Assembly: GCF_002197645.1 (NCBI RefSeq) | Contig: NZ_CP021874.1 | Coordinates: 806,001-870,000 of the forward strand | DNA from: Enterococcus wangshanyuanii | Lineage (GTDB): Bacteria > Bacillota > Bacilli > Lactobacillales > Enterococcaceae | Direction of reading: 5' to 3' | Length of the DNA stretch: 64,000 nucleotides | Shown: positions 1-8,142 of the stretch, one piece after another | Layout: each line of letters begins with the position of its first letter | Numbering within the stretch: the first letter of the stretch is position 1 | Program-made: the position numbers and the translations under genes | The notes under the pieces: model-generated | Told to the model about the DNA's origin: nothing | What the model saw: only the letters and a program-made list of their open reading frames with translations | Databases searched by the model: none

Positions 1-153
1 GTGTTTCTTACGACGGTTACAATTCTCCCTTTGGTCGTCTTGTACTGCTCAACATCAATTCACTTCGTTCTTTGTGTTTCTTACGAAGGGTACAACTCTC
101 CCTTTGGTCGTCTTGTACTGCTCAACATCAATTCACTTCGTTCTTTGTGTTTC
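1..153. repeat. 73-bp direct tandem repeat, two copies plus a 7-nt start of a third
   Basis: Positions 1-73 and 74-146 are near-identical 73-bp units that differ at only a few bases around unit positions 15-23. A third unit starts at 147 and diverges after GTGTTTC. Each unit carries a short imperfect dyad (ACGAAGGG facing CCCTTTGGTCGT). No reading frame is conserved across the units. More copies may lie left of the window. I do not recognise the family. Confidence 0.85.
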
Positions 154-154
154 G

Positions 155-197
155 CAGTAATTGGATGACCTGAAAATAACCCAATTGGCTGTTTTTG
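155..197 (+). terminator. probable terminator of the gene left of the window
   Basis: CAGTAATTGG (155-164) can pair with CCAATTGGCTG (181-191), with one bulge, and is followed by TTTTTG. This would end a transcript entering from the left. The stem is imperfect, so confidence is moderate. Confidence 0.45.
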
Positions 198-256
198 TCA
201 ACTTTGATTTGTTTTACAATACAGATATTAAATTAAATGTGAATTGAGGTTAGAAC

Positions 257-1081
257 ATGATCAAAAAAGTATTGACTGTTGCTGGTTCTGATTCTAGTGG
301 CGGGGCCGGTATTCAGGCAGATTTAAAAACATTTGAAGAGTATGGCACATTTGGTTTCTCTGCTTTGACAAGTATTGTGACAATGGATCCAGATGAAGGT
401 TGGAGTCATTTAGTTACACCTATTGAACCAGATTTAGTTGAAAAACAGCTTAAAACGATTTTTGCAGGGGCACCACTTGATGCAATGAAAACCGGAATGC
501 TGGGAACGATCGAAGCAATCGAGATCACTCGATCATATATCGATAAATTTTCGATGGAAAATATCGTTATCGATCCAGTTATGGCTTGTAAAGGAACAAG
601 TGAGTTGCTACAGCCGGAAAATGTAGCTGCTATGACTCGTTTACTTTTACCTAAAGCAACTATCACTACACCTAATTTAGTAGAAGCTGGGATTCTATCC
701 GAAATGGGAGATCTGACTTCTGTTGAACAAATGAAAGAAGCAGCAAAAAAGATCCTAAACCTAGGACCTAAAAATGTTGTTATCAAGGGCGGACACCGTT
801 TAAATACAGATAAAGCGATCGATTTGTTTTATGATGGCTCTGAGTTCACAATCTTTGAAGAAGAACTTTTTGCCACTGATTTTAACCACGGCGCAGGCTG
901 TACATTTGCTGCGGCTGTTACAGCTGGTCTTGCAAAAGGTTATTCTGTAGAAAAATCAGTTGCTTTAGCGAAAAAATTCGTAGCGGCTGCCATTAAAAAC
1001 GGTCAAAAAATCAATCCTTTTCTTGGTCATGTTTGGCACGGTGCTTATAACCATGCCGAAGACCGGATGAATGAAAAGTAA
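257..1081 (+). CDS. pdxK: pyridoxal kinase, dual-cysteine PdxK/ThiD-like ribokinase family
   Basis: This 274-aa kinase should phosphorylate pyridoxal to PLP in vitamin B6 salvage. It has the GSDSSGGAGIQAD N-terminal motif of the ThiD/PdxK family and the C-terminal anion-hole motif HGAGCTF. Two cysteines, C111 (MACKG) and C215 (GAGC), match the pair described in Staphylococcus aureus pyridoxal kinase (C110 and C214), where one forms a hemithioacetal with pyridoxal. That favours PdxK over HMP-phosphate kinase, although such genes are often labelled thiD. The start has GAGG upstream. The gene is followed after 16 bp by an ECF S component, which is consistent with B6 uptake plus trapping. The family call is firm and the substrate is inferred. 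Confidence 0.9.
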   Translation: MIKKVLTVAGSDSSGGAGIQADLKTFEEYGTFGFSALTSIVTMDPDEGWSHLVTPIEPDLVEKQLKTIFAGAPLDAMKTGMLGTIEAIEITRSYIDKFSMENIVIDPVMACKGTSELLQPENVAAMTRLLLPKATITTPNLVEAGILSEMGDLTSVEQMKEAAKKILNLGPKNVVIKGGHRLNTDKAIDLFYDGSEFTIFEEELFATDFNHGAGCTFAAAVTAGLAKGYSVEKSVALAKKFVAAAIKNGQKINPFLGHVWHGAYNHAEDRMNEK

Positions 1082-1097
1082 AGGAAGGAGTTTTTCT

Positions 1098-1646
1098 ATG
1101 ACAAAACAACGTTCAACAACTTCGATCGTTTTTATCGGACTATTTACTGCACTAACGATTTTAGGAACGATGCTGAAAATCCCCTTACCAACAGGTGCCT
1201 TTGTTCATTTAGGGAATGCTGTTTTATTATTGGCAGTTTTGCTGATTGGATATAAAAGAGGCGCCTTAGCTGGTGGCTTAGGCTTTGCCATTTTTGATTT
1301 ATTGAATGGTTTTGCTGCCGAAGCCCCTTATTTCATTTTGGAGAGTTTCATTGTTGGGGGCGCTGCAGCGTTGATGATTCTCTTTTTCCATCGAAGACTA
1401 GATGCCATTTGGAAAATCATTGTCATTGCAAGTGTTACTGGCATAGCCAAAATCATCATGACACAATTAAAAAATACTGTTATGGGTCTTATGGCTGGAG
1501 CAGATTTTAAGGTGGCATTCGCAAGTGCACTTTCCAAGCTGCCTGCTACATTAGTGAATGTTGCAACGACAATTATTATCGTGAGTCTTGTTTATTTTCC
1601 ATTAAAAAAAGCCATGTCGGTTATTTTTTCTAAGCAATCATTTTAG
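1098..1646 (+). CDS. ECF transporter S component, probably for vitamin B6
   Basis: This 182-aa integral membrane protein has about six hydrophobic segments and the ECF-type substrate-binding S-component pattern (PLPTGAFVHLGNAV near the N-terminus, then IGYKRGALAGGLGFAIFDLL). It would work with a shared energising module (EcfA, EcfA', EcfT) encoded elsewhere. I chose ATG 1098 because AAGGAAGGAG lies just upstream; the in-frame start at 1071 overlaps pdxK and has no SD. The adjacent pdxK points to pyridoxal or pyridoxine as the substrate (PdxU-like), but the substrate rests on context only. A strong hairpin ends the two-gene unit. Confidence 0.85.
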   Translation: MTKQRSTTSIVFIGLFTALTILGTMLKIPLPTGAFVHLGNAVLLLAVLLIGYKRGALAGGLGFAIFDLLNGFAAEAPYFILESFIVGGAAALMILFFHRRLDAIWKIIVIASVTGIAKIIMTQLKNTVMGLMAGADFKVAFASALSKLPATLVNVATTIIIVSLVYFPLKKAMSVIFSKQSF

Positions 1647-1680
1647 CTACTTATAAAGAAGTGTTCAACTTCGAGAAAAA

Positions 1681-1732
1681 GGGACTGTGTGATAACTCAA
1701 TGAGTTATCACACAGTTCCTTTTATTTTTTAT
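1681..1732. terminator. bidirectional terminator between convergent genes
   Basis: ACTGTGTGATAACTCA (1684-1699) and TGAGTTATCACACAGT (1701-1716) form a perfect 16-bp inverted repeat. A T-rich run follows on the plus strand and AAAAAG precedes it for the minus strand. It separates the ECF gene from the convergent HAAS gene. Confidence 0.9.
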
Positions 1733-2709
1733 TCCTCACCGAAAATACTCTCCAAAATCCAAAAGAGTATTCCTGCTACAGGAAAAATTGTCCAAGCAGT
1801 TCCCCAGTTTCCTAAGAAAAAACCTTGTAGAAAGAAAATTCCTGTTACGATGGGCCAATAAATTTTTTCTATAGTTTGCAGCCAAAGCGGCATTTTTTTA
1901 TTTCGTTCCGCGGTAGCTTTAGGTCCAGGTTTATCCTCATCAGAAATAAAATAAGTTTGTTCGATCATCTTAGTAAAACTACCCATGATCACACCGCCAA
2001 AAATAAGAAAGAAAACACCAAAGGAAGCAATCGCGAACATACCGCCGACACCGATAAACTCATTTGCCTCTGAAAAATCAGTCAAAGACATAAAGACAAT
2101 CGGAATGATCGATAAAATACACAAAGAAACACCTATCACGATACAAAAGACAAATGAACGCTGAAACTGCTCTTTTCGCTTTTTCACTGCATTTTTAACT
2201 TGCAAAGAAATAAATCGGTCATCCAGCTTTTTATTTGAGCTAGTCATACTTGTTCCCGCAATAATAAATAACGGCACACCAATGGCCGCTCCAACAAATA
2301 GAAACAACAGACCAAATCCCATATTTTCTGTACTTGCTGTTATTCCAGCAGAAGCAAAACAAAGTGCAGCTCCCAGCATGATCAACATAACACCTATGCC
2401 GATCAATGTCGCTCCTCTGTGTCGGATGCTCAAGAAATCATTCGCTTCTTCAAGAGTGATTTCATCGATTTCATAGCCTTTTTCATCAATGTATTCTTGT
2501 TTGATATTCATTTCATCCAGCAACTCATCAATTGAACCAAATCCGGCAATCACACTGCCAATGGCTTCGTTTTCAGATTTTCCCTGACTTTTTAAATCTT
2601 CATAGCGGTCCTCAGCATTCGCCAACAAGTCCTCTTTTAATTGTTTCGTTTGACTTGTTTCAACTACTCCAAGAAATAAGCTGTCGATATAGTCTTTGAT
2701 TGTTTTCAT
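1729..2709 (-). CDS. HAAS-domain membrane protein paired with a PadR regulator
   Basis: The product is 326 aa. Residues 1-85 form a soluble helical HAAS (DUF1700-like, permease prefix) domain (MKTIKDYIDSLFLGV, then LKEDLLANAEDRYEDLKSQG). Transmembrane segments follow at roughly 100-125, 130-155, 190-215, 225-250 and 285-320. HAAS proteins are typically encoded beside PadR regulators, as here with a 26-bp gap and GAGGAGG before the ATG. They are thought to take part in envelope stress or sensing modules. No enzymatic motif is seen and the precise function is unknown. Confidence 0.75.
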   Translation of the reverse strand: MKTIKDYIDSLFLGVVETSQTKQLKEDLLANAEDRYEDLKSQGKSENEAIGSVIAGFGSIDELLDEMNIKQEYIDEKGYEIDEITLEEANDFLSIRHRGATLIGIGVMLIMLGAALCFASAGITASTENMGFGLLFLFVGAAIGVPLFIIAGTSMTSSNKKLDDRFISLQVKNAVKKRKEQFQRSFVFCIVIGVSLCILSIIPIVFMSLTDFSEANEFIGVGGMFAIASFGVFFLIFGGVIMGSFTKMIEQTYFISDEDKPGPKATAERNKKMPLWLQTIEKIYWPIVTGIFFLQGFFLGNWGTAWTIFPVAGILFWILESIFGEE

Positions 2710-2735
2710 TATTTTTCCTCCTCAGGTCGTCTCAA

Positions 2736-3056
2736 TTAGTCGATAAAACGTTCGACAACTTTCTTAGTCAGCTGCCATTCTACTATTTTTTCTGCCAGGT
2801 ATTCTTTTCCAGCTGGTGTCATTTTATAGTATGTTCTCTTTTTCCCATGAGTTACTTCTCCAGGAAATGATGTGATGAATCCATTTTTTTCCAGCCGATT
2901 GAATGCTGAATACAATGTTGTCTCTTTAATTGAATAATTGTTATCGGAAATTTCAGTGATTCGCTTAGAGATGGCGTATCCGTATGAATCGCCTTCTTGT
3001 AAAACAGATAAAATGAACGTATCGTTGTATCCTCTGATTGCGTCGCTGCCAATCAT
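2736..3056 (-). CDS. PadR-family transcriptional regulator
   Basis: This 106-aa winged-helix repressor has the PadR hallmarks: an N-terminal FILSVLQEGDSYGYAISKRI helix, then TTLYSAFNRLEKNGFI (recognition helix) and GKKRTYYKMTPAGKEYL (wing). The C-terminal dimerisation helix is short, so it belongs to the small PadR subfamily. GGAGGTGA precedes the ATG by 4 nt. It heads an operon with the HAAS protein. Its promoter carries a long inverted repeat, which suggests autorepression. The effector is unknown. Confidence 0.9.
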   Translation of the reverse strand: MIGSDAIRGYNDTFILSVLQEGDSYGYAISKRITEISDNNYSIKETTLYSAFNRLEKNGFITSFPGEVTHGKKRTYYKMTPAGKEYLAEKIVEWQLTKKVVERFID

Positions 3057-3094
3057 TCAATCACCTCCAAATTACTCCATCTAACGTACTACGT

Positions 3095-3137
3095 CTGTCG
3101 TTGTAATTATCATACCACGATTACTACGACAGGTAAA
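3095..3137 (-). promoter_or_regulatory. padR promoter with overlapping inverted-repeat operator
   Basis: On the minus strand the -35 is TTTACC (3132-3137), the spacer is 17 nt and the -10 is TATGAT (3109-3114). The inverted repeat CTGTCGTTGTAAT (3095-3107) and ATTACTACGACAG (3120-3132) matches at 12 of 13 positions. Its arms flank the -10 and touch the -35, as expected for an autorepressor. Which protein binds is inferred from position. Confidence 0.75.
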
Positions 3138-3140
3138 GTA

Positions 3141-3197
3141 AAAATAAGAAAAAAAATACTGGGAAAAAGTATCTTCACACTCTTTCTCAGTATTTTT
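3141..3197 (-). terminator. terminator downstream of guaC
   Basis: The arms AATACTGGGAAAAAGT (3155-3170) and ACTCTTTCTCAGTATT (3179-3194) pair at 14 of 16 positions. An A-rich run at 3141-3156 supplies the U tract for minus-strand transcripts leaving guaC. Confidence 0.75.
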
Positions 3198-3256
3198 AAT
3201 TAGCATCTGCTCTTTGAACTGCAGAATCCCTATCATTAGAGAGCTATATTCTATTC

Positions 3257-4234
3257 CTAAATAGTATCTCCATTAAAAATCGAATTCTTCACAATAACGT
3301 AATCAACTTTACGTATGGCTTCAAGATCTCGACCGCCTGCATAAGAAATCGATGATTGTAAATCTTGCTGCATTTCAACTAACGTATCAACTAAGCTGCC
3401 TTTATGCTGAATCCAAATTTTCTTTCCTTCAACATTCTTCTTCTCGCCTTTTTGGAACTCTGATGCACTGCCGAAGTATTCCTTATACACGACACCATTC
3501 TCCACTTTTGTTTCTCCCGGAGATTCCTCGTGTCCAGCAAATAATGAACCGATCATGACCATTGTCGCACCAAAACGAACTGATTTAGCAATATCTCCCG
3601 GCGTTCTGATCCCGCCATCTGCAATGATCGGTTTTCTAGCTGCTTTGGCGCACCAACGTAATGCTGCCAATTGCCAGCCGCCAGTCCCAAAACCTGTTTT
3701 GATTTTAGTAATACAGACTTTTCCTGGTCCGATACCGACTTTTGTCGCATCTGCCCCGGCATTTTCCAACTCACGGACTGCTTCTGGTGTACCGACATTC
3801 CCAGCAATCACAAAAGTATTCGGTAAAAGTTTTTTTAAATGTTGGATCATATTGATCACCGCATTAGAATGACCATGAGCAATATCGATCGTTACATAAT
3901 CTGGAACTAAGTTACGTTGAGCTAACTCTTCAACAAACTGGTATTCTCTTTCTTTCACGCCAACACTGATCGAAGTGATCAATTTTTTCGCTTGCATTCT
4001 TTCAATAAAGGGAATTCGTGCACTTTCATCAAAACGATGCATGATATAAAAATAGTTATTTTCAGCTAAAAATTCTGCGATTTTGTCATCCACGATCGTT
4101 TGCATATTCGCCGGTACAACTGGCATTTTAAAGCTATGGTTTCCTAGCTTGACCGTTGTATCACACTCTGAGCGACTATCCACGATACATTTATTCGGGA
4201 TCAACTGGACATCTTCGTAATCAAAAACTTTCAT
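3257..4234 (-). CDS. guaC: GMP reductase
   Basis: The product is 325 aa, the normal length for the Gram-positive GuaC type. It converts GMP to IMP with NADPH and so feeds guanine nucleotides back to the IMP branch point. The IMPDH/GMPR barrel is complete. The substrate loop [20 protein letters not shown] carries the catalytic cysteine (C174), and no CBS domains are present, which separates it from IMPDH. GGAGG precedes the ATG. It lies downstream of guanine deaminase and a xanthine-type permease but has its own promoter, terminator and PurBox-like sites, so purine control is likely. Confidence 0.97.
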   Translation of the reverse strand: MKVFDYEDVQLIPNKCIVDSRSECDTTVKLGNHSFKMPVVPANMQTIVDDKIAEFLAENNYFYIMHRFDESARIPFIERMQAKKLITSISVGVKEREYQFVEELAQRNLVPDYVTIDIAHGHSNAVINMIQHLKKLLPNTFVIAGNVGTPEAVRELENAGADATKVGIGPGKVCITKIKTGFGTGGWQLAALRWCAKAARKPIIADGGIRTPGDIAKSVRFGATMVMIGSLFAGHEESPGETKVENGVVYKEYFGSASEFQKGEKKNVEGKKIWIQHKGSLVDTLVEMQQDLQSSISYAGGRDLEAIRKVDYVIVKNSIFNGDTI

Positions 4235-4273
4235 ACTTTACTGCCTCCTAGCAAGTTCAATTAAAAATACGCA

Positions 4274-4309
4274 AAAACACGAACATTAGAATCATTATCG
4301 TTCGTATTT
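4274..4309. promoter_or_regulatory. dyad of two CGAAC boxes in the guaC 5' leader
   Basis: AAAACACGAACATTA (4274-4288, plus strand) faces the inverted box ATCGTTCGTATTT (4297-4309). Both contain the CGAAC core of PurR PurBoxes. The dyad lies downstream of the predicted guaC -10, inside the transcribed leader. In RNA it could form a 10-bp hairpin followed by U-rich sequence. It may be an operator, an attenuator or both. Confidence 0.55.
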
Positions 4310-4325
4310 CACAAGCGCCTATGCT

Positions 4326-4354
4326 AATTTACACTATAACCATTTGAAAGTCAA
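4326..4354 (-). promoter_or_regulatory. guaC promoter
   Basis: The minus-strand -35 is TTGACT (4349-4354), the spacer is 17 nt and the -10 is TAAATT (4326-4331). The predicted start near 4319 gives a leader of about 85 nt. Confidence 0.7.
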
Positions 4355-4388
4355 AGGTAAAAGACGAAAAATACAAAACATCTCATCG

Positions 4389-4402
4389 AATGTTCGTGTT
4401 TT
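4389..4402 (-). promoter_or_regulatory. PurBox-like site upstream of the guaC promoter
   Basis: AAAACACGAACATT reads on the minus strand. Its CGAA centre is 68.5 nt upstream of the inner edge of the guaC -10, that is about -76 from the predicted start. The same box at the same distance precedes the purine permease at 47034-48440. B. subtilis and Lactococcus PurR boxes share the CGAA core. Assignment to PurR is inference. Confidence 0.6.
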
Positions 4403-4416
4403 ATTCAATTATCTAA

Positions 4417-5802
4417 TCAATTAAGCTGTGCTGCCTCGCTTGAATCCATTTCTGTTATCTTTTCTGGCTTTGCTGACTTTTCAGAAGGCAGTAACCGATT
4501 CAAGAGAATTGCTGCGATCGAAGCTGTTGCAACAGATGAACCAAATAAATATTGTAAAAATTGCGGTAATGATTGAATAAACTCTTCAGGAATCAAGGTC
4601 AATGCTAAGGTTAAAATCATCGGGATCGCGATCACATACATTTCTTTTTCATTGATCTCCACTTCCTTGATCACCTTGATCCCACTAATTGAAATGATCC
4701 CGCAAACTACAACAAATACGCCGCCAATGACAGGAGAAGGAATAGACGAAATCAAAGTAGACAGCTTTCCGGATAAACCAAAAACAACAAACCAAGCCCC
4801 AGCTGCTACAAACACTTTTTTACTAGCTACACCAGTAATTGAAATAATTCCAGCATTTGTCGAATAACCAGTAACGGGTGTCGTTCCCAGTAATGAAGCA
4901 ATCAAGCAACCGATCCCCTCACCAATAACTCCACGATTGATATTTTCATCTGTCAATGGCTCCTCACAAACATTGCTGACTGCAAACCACGTACCTGTTG
5001 TTTCAGCCATCAACACAACATAAATAATGACCATTGTTAAAATTGAAGATACATCAAATGAAAAACTAAAATCAACAAAAGGTAACCTTGGAACGCTGAT
5101 CAATGATGCTTTTGAAACTGCTGATAAGTCTAGTACGCCCATCATTTTAGCCGCAAAAGAACCAATGATCAATGCTAATATCACGGAAGAGATTCGAAAA
5201 ATTCGGCCTTTACCAGGAAAACGTGATCCGATCATCGCAAATAAAATAAGAGAAGCCGCTGCAATGATAGCCAATAATATATTTTGCCCTAAATCGCCAG
5301 ATGCATTGAAAACATTATCGTTTAAAGCCACAGGCATCAAAGATAAGCCTACAATAAAAATAATGGTTCCACCCACGATCGGCGGTACAAAAGCTTTGAT
5401 CAGACGATTGAAAATGCCTGTAAGTCCTAAAACGATCACAAGTACAGCTCCGATCAGGCCAGCTCCCAAAACAGTTCCCCAGCCTTGACCATTTTGACTA
5501 TTTGCAAAGTAAATACCGGCTACCGCACCAATTGGAATAAAAGATGGCCCTTGCGCTACAGGCAATTTCATACAAAAATAAGATTGGATGATCGTTGCCA
5601 ATCCTGCTGCGATAAAAGTAGACTGAATCAATGCGGATGATTCTTTTGTTGTCAAACCAATAATTGAAGCAATAATAAAAGGAACGACATAAACATCCAT
5701 CGCTAACACATGCTGAATTCCTAAAAGCAAGGACTGCCCCATAGAAAGTTCATCATTTGGCCCAACGGTCAATGCTGATTTTTTAGAGTATGATTCTGAC
5801 AT
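4417..5802 (-). CDS. NCS2-family nucleobase permease (xanthine/uric acid type)
   Basis: This 461-aa permease has about 14 membrane segments. It belongs to the nucleobase:cation symporter-2 family, shown by QGPSFIPIGAVAG in the middle and SNVCEEPLTDENINRGVIGEG, NAGIISITGVASK in the second half. It is likely to move xanthine or a related oxopurine across the cytoplasmic membrane. I chose ATG 5802 (MSESYSKKS), which has AAGGA upstream and lies 1 nt after the guaD stop; an in-frame start at 5985 would overlap guaD by about 180 nt. It is co-transcribed with guaD, whose product is xanthine. It is distinct from the PbuG-type permease at 47034. Confidence 0.88.
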   Translation of the reverse strand: MSESYSKKSALTVGPNDELSMGQSLLLGIQHVLAMDVYVVPFIIASIIGLTTKESSALIQSTFIAAGLATIIQSYFCMKLPVAQGPSFIPIGAVAGIYFANSQNGQGWGTVLGAGLIGAVLVIVLGLTGIFNRLIKAFVPPIVGGTIIFIVGLSLMPVALNDNVFNASGDLGQNILLAIIAAASLILFAMIGSRFPGKGRIFRISSVILALIIGSFAAKMMGVLDLSAVSKASLISVPRLPFVDFSFSFDVSSILTMVIIYVVLMAETTGTWFAVSNVCEEPLTDENINRGVIGEGIGCLIASLLGTTPVTGYSTNAGIISITGVASKKVFVAAGAWFVVFGLSGKLSTLISSIPSPVIGGVFVVVCGIISISGIKVIKEVEINEKEMYVIAIPMILTLALTLIPEEFIQSLPQFLQYLFGSSVATASIAAILLNRLLPSEKSAKPEKITEMDSSEAAQLN

Positions 5803-5803
5803 C

Positions 5804-7180
5804 TTATTTTTCTTCCTTTCGTTGTTCCAATGATTTATCGTAAACTTTTCTTGCTTGCACCCAAACTTCTTGAATACTTTCAGGACGAGACAAGTAGATG
5901 ATTTTTTGGAATATATCCAGCAAAGGTTCTGTTTCAGAAAAAACCGGTAAATCTTTCGTTGTAACAAATTGAACATCCCAAGCATAATCCACAGCTAATT
6001 TGCCAATCGGCAGACTCAACGATTCGCCGCCACCTGCAGTAGCTAAATAAAATGCTTCATTTAACGTTAAACTAGAGCCTTTCACACCACGTTTATCGCT
6101 ACAACAATCTTTATCGACTCCATCTTCTAACATTCTAGATGATATGACAGCTTGCTTGATATTGTCAAATAAACTTGGAGAAAAACCACCAGATATATCA
6201 CTGCCTAATCCTACTTCTACCTGATACTCGTTGAGCAATTTTGCAACCGGCGTCACTGCGTTACCAAAATAGGCATTAGAGATTGGACAATGAGCTACTG
6301 CTGTCCCTTTTTCAGCAAACAACTGCATGTCTTCATCAGAAAGAAAGCCACAATGAGCCATAACTGCTTTTTCACTCAATAGACCAAACTCGTTCAGCGC
6401 AACGGCATCATTTTTTCCAAAACGTTCCTTAACGTATTCATGAGCCCAGTCGCTTTCACTGCAGTGAGATTGAATATGAACATCATATTTTGCTGCTAAG
6501 GCACCTAGCCCTTCTAACGATTTATCTGTACAACTAGGAATAAACCTTGGTGTAACAACTGGATACACCCCTTGAGGCGTTCGCTTATTAAGTTCCAGCA
6601 CCTCTTGGATAAAAGCTTCTGTCTCTGAAATAGCTGTTTTATCATCCTCATCACGATAGTACTCAGGATTTTGCTCAGGATCATCCATGACGACTTTTCC
6701 AACAAGACCCCTTTGCCCTTTTTCACTGCAGATTTCTGCTAAACGAAGACTTGCCTTTCGATGAACTGTGGCAAAATATAAAGCTGTCGTCGTACCGTTT
6801 TTTAATAGCTGTGAAACTAAATCTGAATACACTTGGTCCGCAAATGCTTGATCAGAAAACTTCGCCTCTAGCGGAAACGTATAGGTATTCAGCCATTCAT
6901 ACAAAGGAAGATCTAATGCCGTTCCTGCTTGTGCCCATTGGGGAGCATGAATATGGAGATCAACGAACCCCGGTAAAATATATTGATCTGATGCCAGCTC
7001 CTGCAATTGTCCTTTTGCTGAATATTCCTGGATCGTCTCTGCGTATCCTGCATCATTCGGCTGAATGATTTTTGCAATCAGCCCATCTTCTGAAATACAA
7101 AACAATGAATCCTGTAAAATTTCTACATTCTTTTGATCACGGCTAGTAAACGCCGTTCCTTTTACAACAAATTTAAACAA
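5804..7180 (-). CDS. guaD: guanine deaminase, amidohydrolase type
   Basis: It hydrolyses guanine to xanthine and ammonia. Metal-binding motifs of the amidohydrolase superfamily are visible: FVDLHIHAPQW, QSHCSESDWAHEY, MAHCGFLSDEDM and GLGSDISGG, with length about 458 aa as usual. The start is uncertain. TTG 7180 (giving MFKFVVKGTAFTS) has GGAAGGGG 8 nt upstream, whereas ATG 7198 has no visible SD, so I prefer TTG. It is the first gene of a two-gene operon with the NCS2 permease, which suggests guanine use through xanthine. Confidence 0.93.
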   Translation of the reverse strand: MFKFVVKGTAFTSRDQKNVEILQDSLFCISEDGLIAKIIQPNDAGYAETIQEYSAKGQLQELASDQYILPGFVDLHIHAPQWAQAGTALDLPLYEWLNTYTFPLEAKFSDQAFADQVYSDLVSQLLKNGTTTALYFATVHRKASLRLAEICSEKGQRGLVGKVVMDDPEQNPEYYRDEDDKTAISETEAFIQEVLELNKRTPQGVYPVVTPRFIPSCTDKSLEGLGALAAKYDVHIQSHCSESDWAHEYVKERFGKNDAVALNEFGLLSEKAVMAHCGFLSDEDMQLFAEKGTAVAHCPISNAYFGNAVTPVAKLLNEYQVEVGLGSDISGGFSPSLFDNIKQAVISSRMLEDGVDKDCCSDKRGVKGSSLTLNEAFYLATAGGGESLSLPIGKLAVDYAWDVQFVTTKDLPVFSETEPLLDIFQKIIYLSRPESIQEVWVQARKVYDKSLEQRKEEK

Positions 7181-7491
7181 ATCAGCTACCCCTTCCATAA
7201 CAATACCAACACATTATATATTATTATTCGTTTTTAATCTATATTTTTTTTCAAAAAAATATAAATAGAAATTTAAATGAGCAAATCACGAACTTTCAAT
7301 CAATGGAGTTAAAAATATACATAGAAAATCGATAGTTCACTAGATAAATGTTGCCATTGGTTTTAACAAACGAGATATTATTTTTATCAGAAATCATAAT
7401 ATCTTTCAAAAAAGTAACTCTGACTTTTGATTCTTTATGAAATTGCGTTATACTTATATGAGAGAAATTGTGAATGAGGAGGCTACAAACT
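7181..7491. other. divergent intergenic region, guaD / hydrolase
   Basis: This is about 300 bp of AT-rich DNA between divergent genes. It holds a probable -10 for guaD (TATAAT on the minus strand, complement of 7213-7218), a lone PurBox-like AAATCACGAACTTT at 7283-7296, and the plus-strand promoter at 7427-7454. I see no riboswitch fold and no supported small gene. Confidence 0.5.
7427..7454 (+). promoter_or_regulatory. promoter of the metallo-beta-lactamase-fold gene
   Basis: TTGATT (7427-7432), 16-nt spacer, TATACT (7449-7454), about 37 bp before the start codon. Confidence 0.65.
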
Positions 7492-8118
7492 ATGTTAACC
7501 ATCGAACGTATCCTGACAGGTATCATCCAGGAGAATTGCTACTTAATCTATAATGAAGAAAATCTTTTGATCATCGATCCAGGGGCAGAAGCTGAACGAA
7601 TTATTCCCTTGATCGAAAAAACTGAGAAAAAACCAATCGCTATTTTACTTACACATACACATTATGATCATATAGGAGCTGTTGAAGAGCTGCGCCATCA
7701 CTATCATATTCCTGTGTACGTGAGTCCACTGGAACAAGAATGGTTATCGAACCCTATTTTAAATCTATCTGGATTAGGCAGACATGATGATATGGCAGAT
7801 ATTATTGTTCAGCCTGCAGAAGTGGAATTCGAAATGACTGATTATGAACTTGGCGGAATCAAATTTTCTGTTGTGCCAACACCTGGTCATTCTATTGGAA
7901 GTGTTAGTTTGATTTTTGATGATTTTGTAGTAACCGGAGATGCTTTATTCAAAGGAAGCATTGGCCGAACTGATTTGCATACAGGGGACATGGAACAGCT
8001 GCTTCACAGCATCAGAACCTATCTTTTTACTTTGCCTGATGAATTCCCTGCTTACCCGGGACATGGCGATGCGACAACGATCGAGCATGAAAAGAAAACC
8101 AATCCTTTTTTCAATTAA
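7492..8118 (+). CDS. metallo-beta-lactamase-fold hydrolase (glyoxalase II-like)
   Basis: The 208-aa product has the THTHYDHIGA metal motif (H55, H57, D59, H60), then PTPGHSIGS, FVVTGDALFKGSIGR and PAYPGHGDATT, which supply the remaining metal ligands. It resembles the YqgX/hydroxyacylglutathione hydrolase-like group common in Bacillota. The substrate is not known: these organisms mostly lack glutathione, so a different thioester is likely. ATG 7492 follows GAGGAGG at 8 nt. It probably forms an operon with the histidine phosphatase 24 bp downstream. Confidence 0.85.
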   Translation: MLTIERILTGIIQENCYLIYNEENLLIIDPGAEAERIIPLIEKTEKKPIAILLTHTHYDHIGAVEELRHHYHIPVYVSPLEQEWLSNPILNLSGLGRHDDMADIIVQPAEVEFEMTDYELGGIKFSVVPTPGHSIGSVSLIFDDFVVTGDALFKGSIGRTDLHTGDMEQLLHSIRTYLFTLPDEFPAYPGHGDATTIEHEKKTNPFFN

Positions 8119-8142
8119 AATAAAAAGCTAGGAGGATGTACT

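Noticed and set aside
1..153. CRISPR array
   Set aside because: The repeats are directly adjacent 73-bp units without spacers.
257..1081. ThiD (HMP-phosphate kinase) as the primary name
   Set aside because: The two cysteines at 111 and 215 and the adjacent S component fit pyridoxal kinase better. The family-level match to ThiD remains.
4235..4416. Purine riboswitch before guaC or the purine permease
   Set aside because: I looked for the conserved aptamer core (TAATATGG, TCTACC, CCGTAAA order) on the minus strand at both loci and upstream of guaD and did not find it.
7283..7296. PurBox-like AAATCACGAACTTT upstream of guaD
   Set aside because: It contains CGAAC, but its orientation and its distance to the likely -10 differ from the guaC and permease sites. 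It may be chance in AT-rich DNA.
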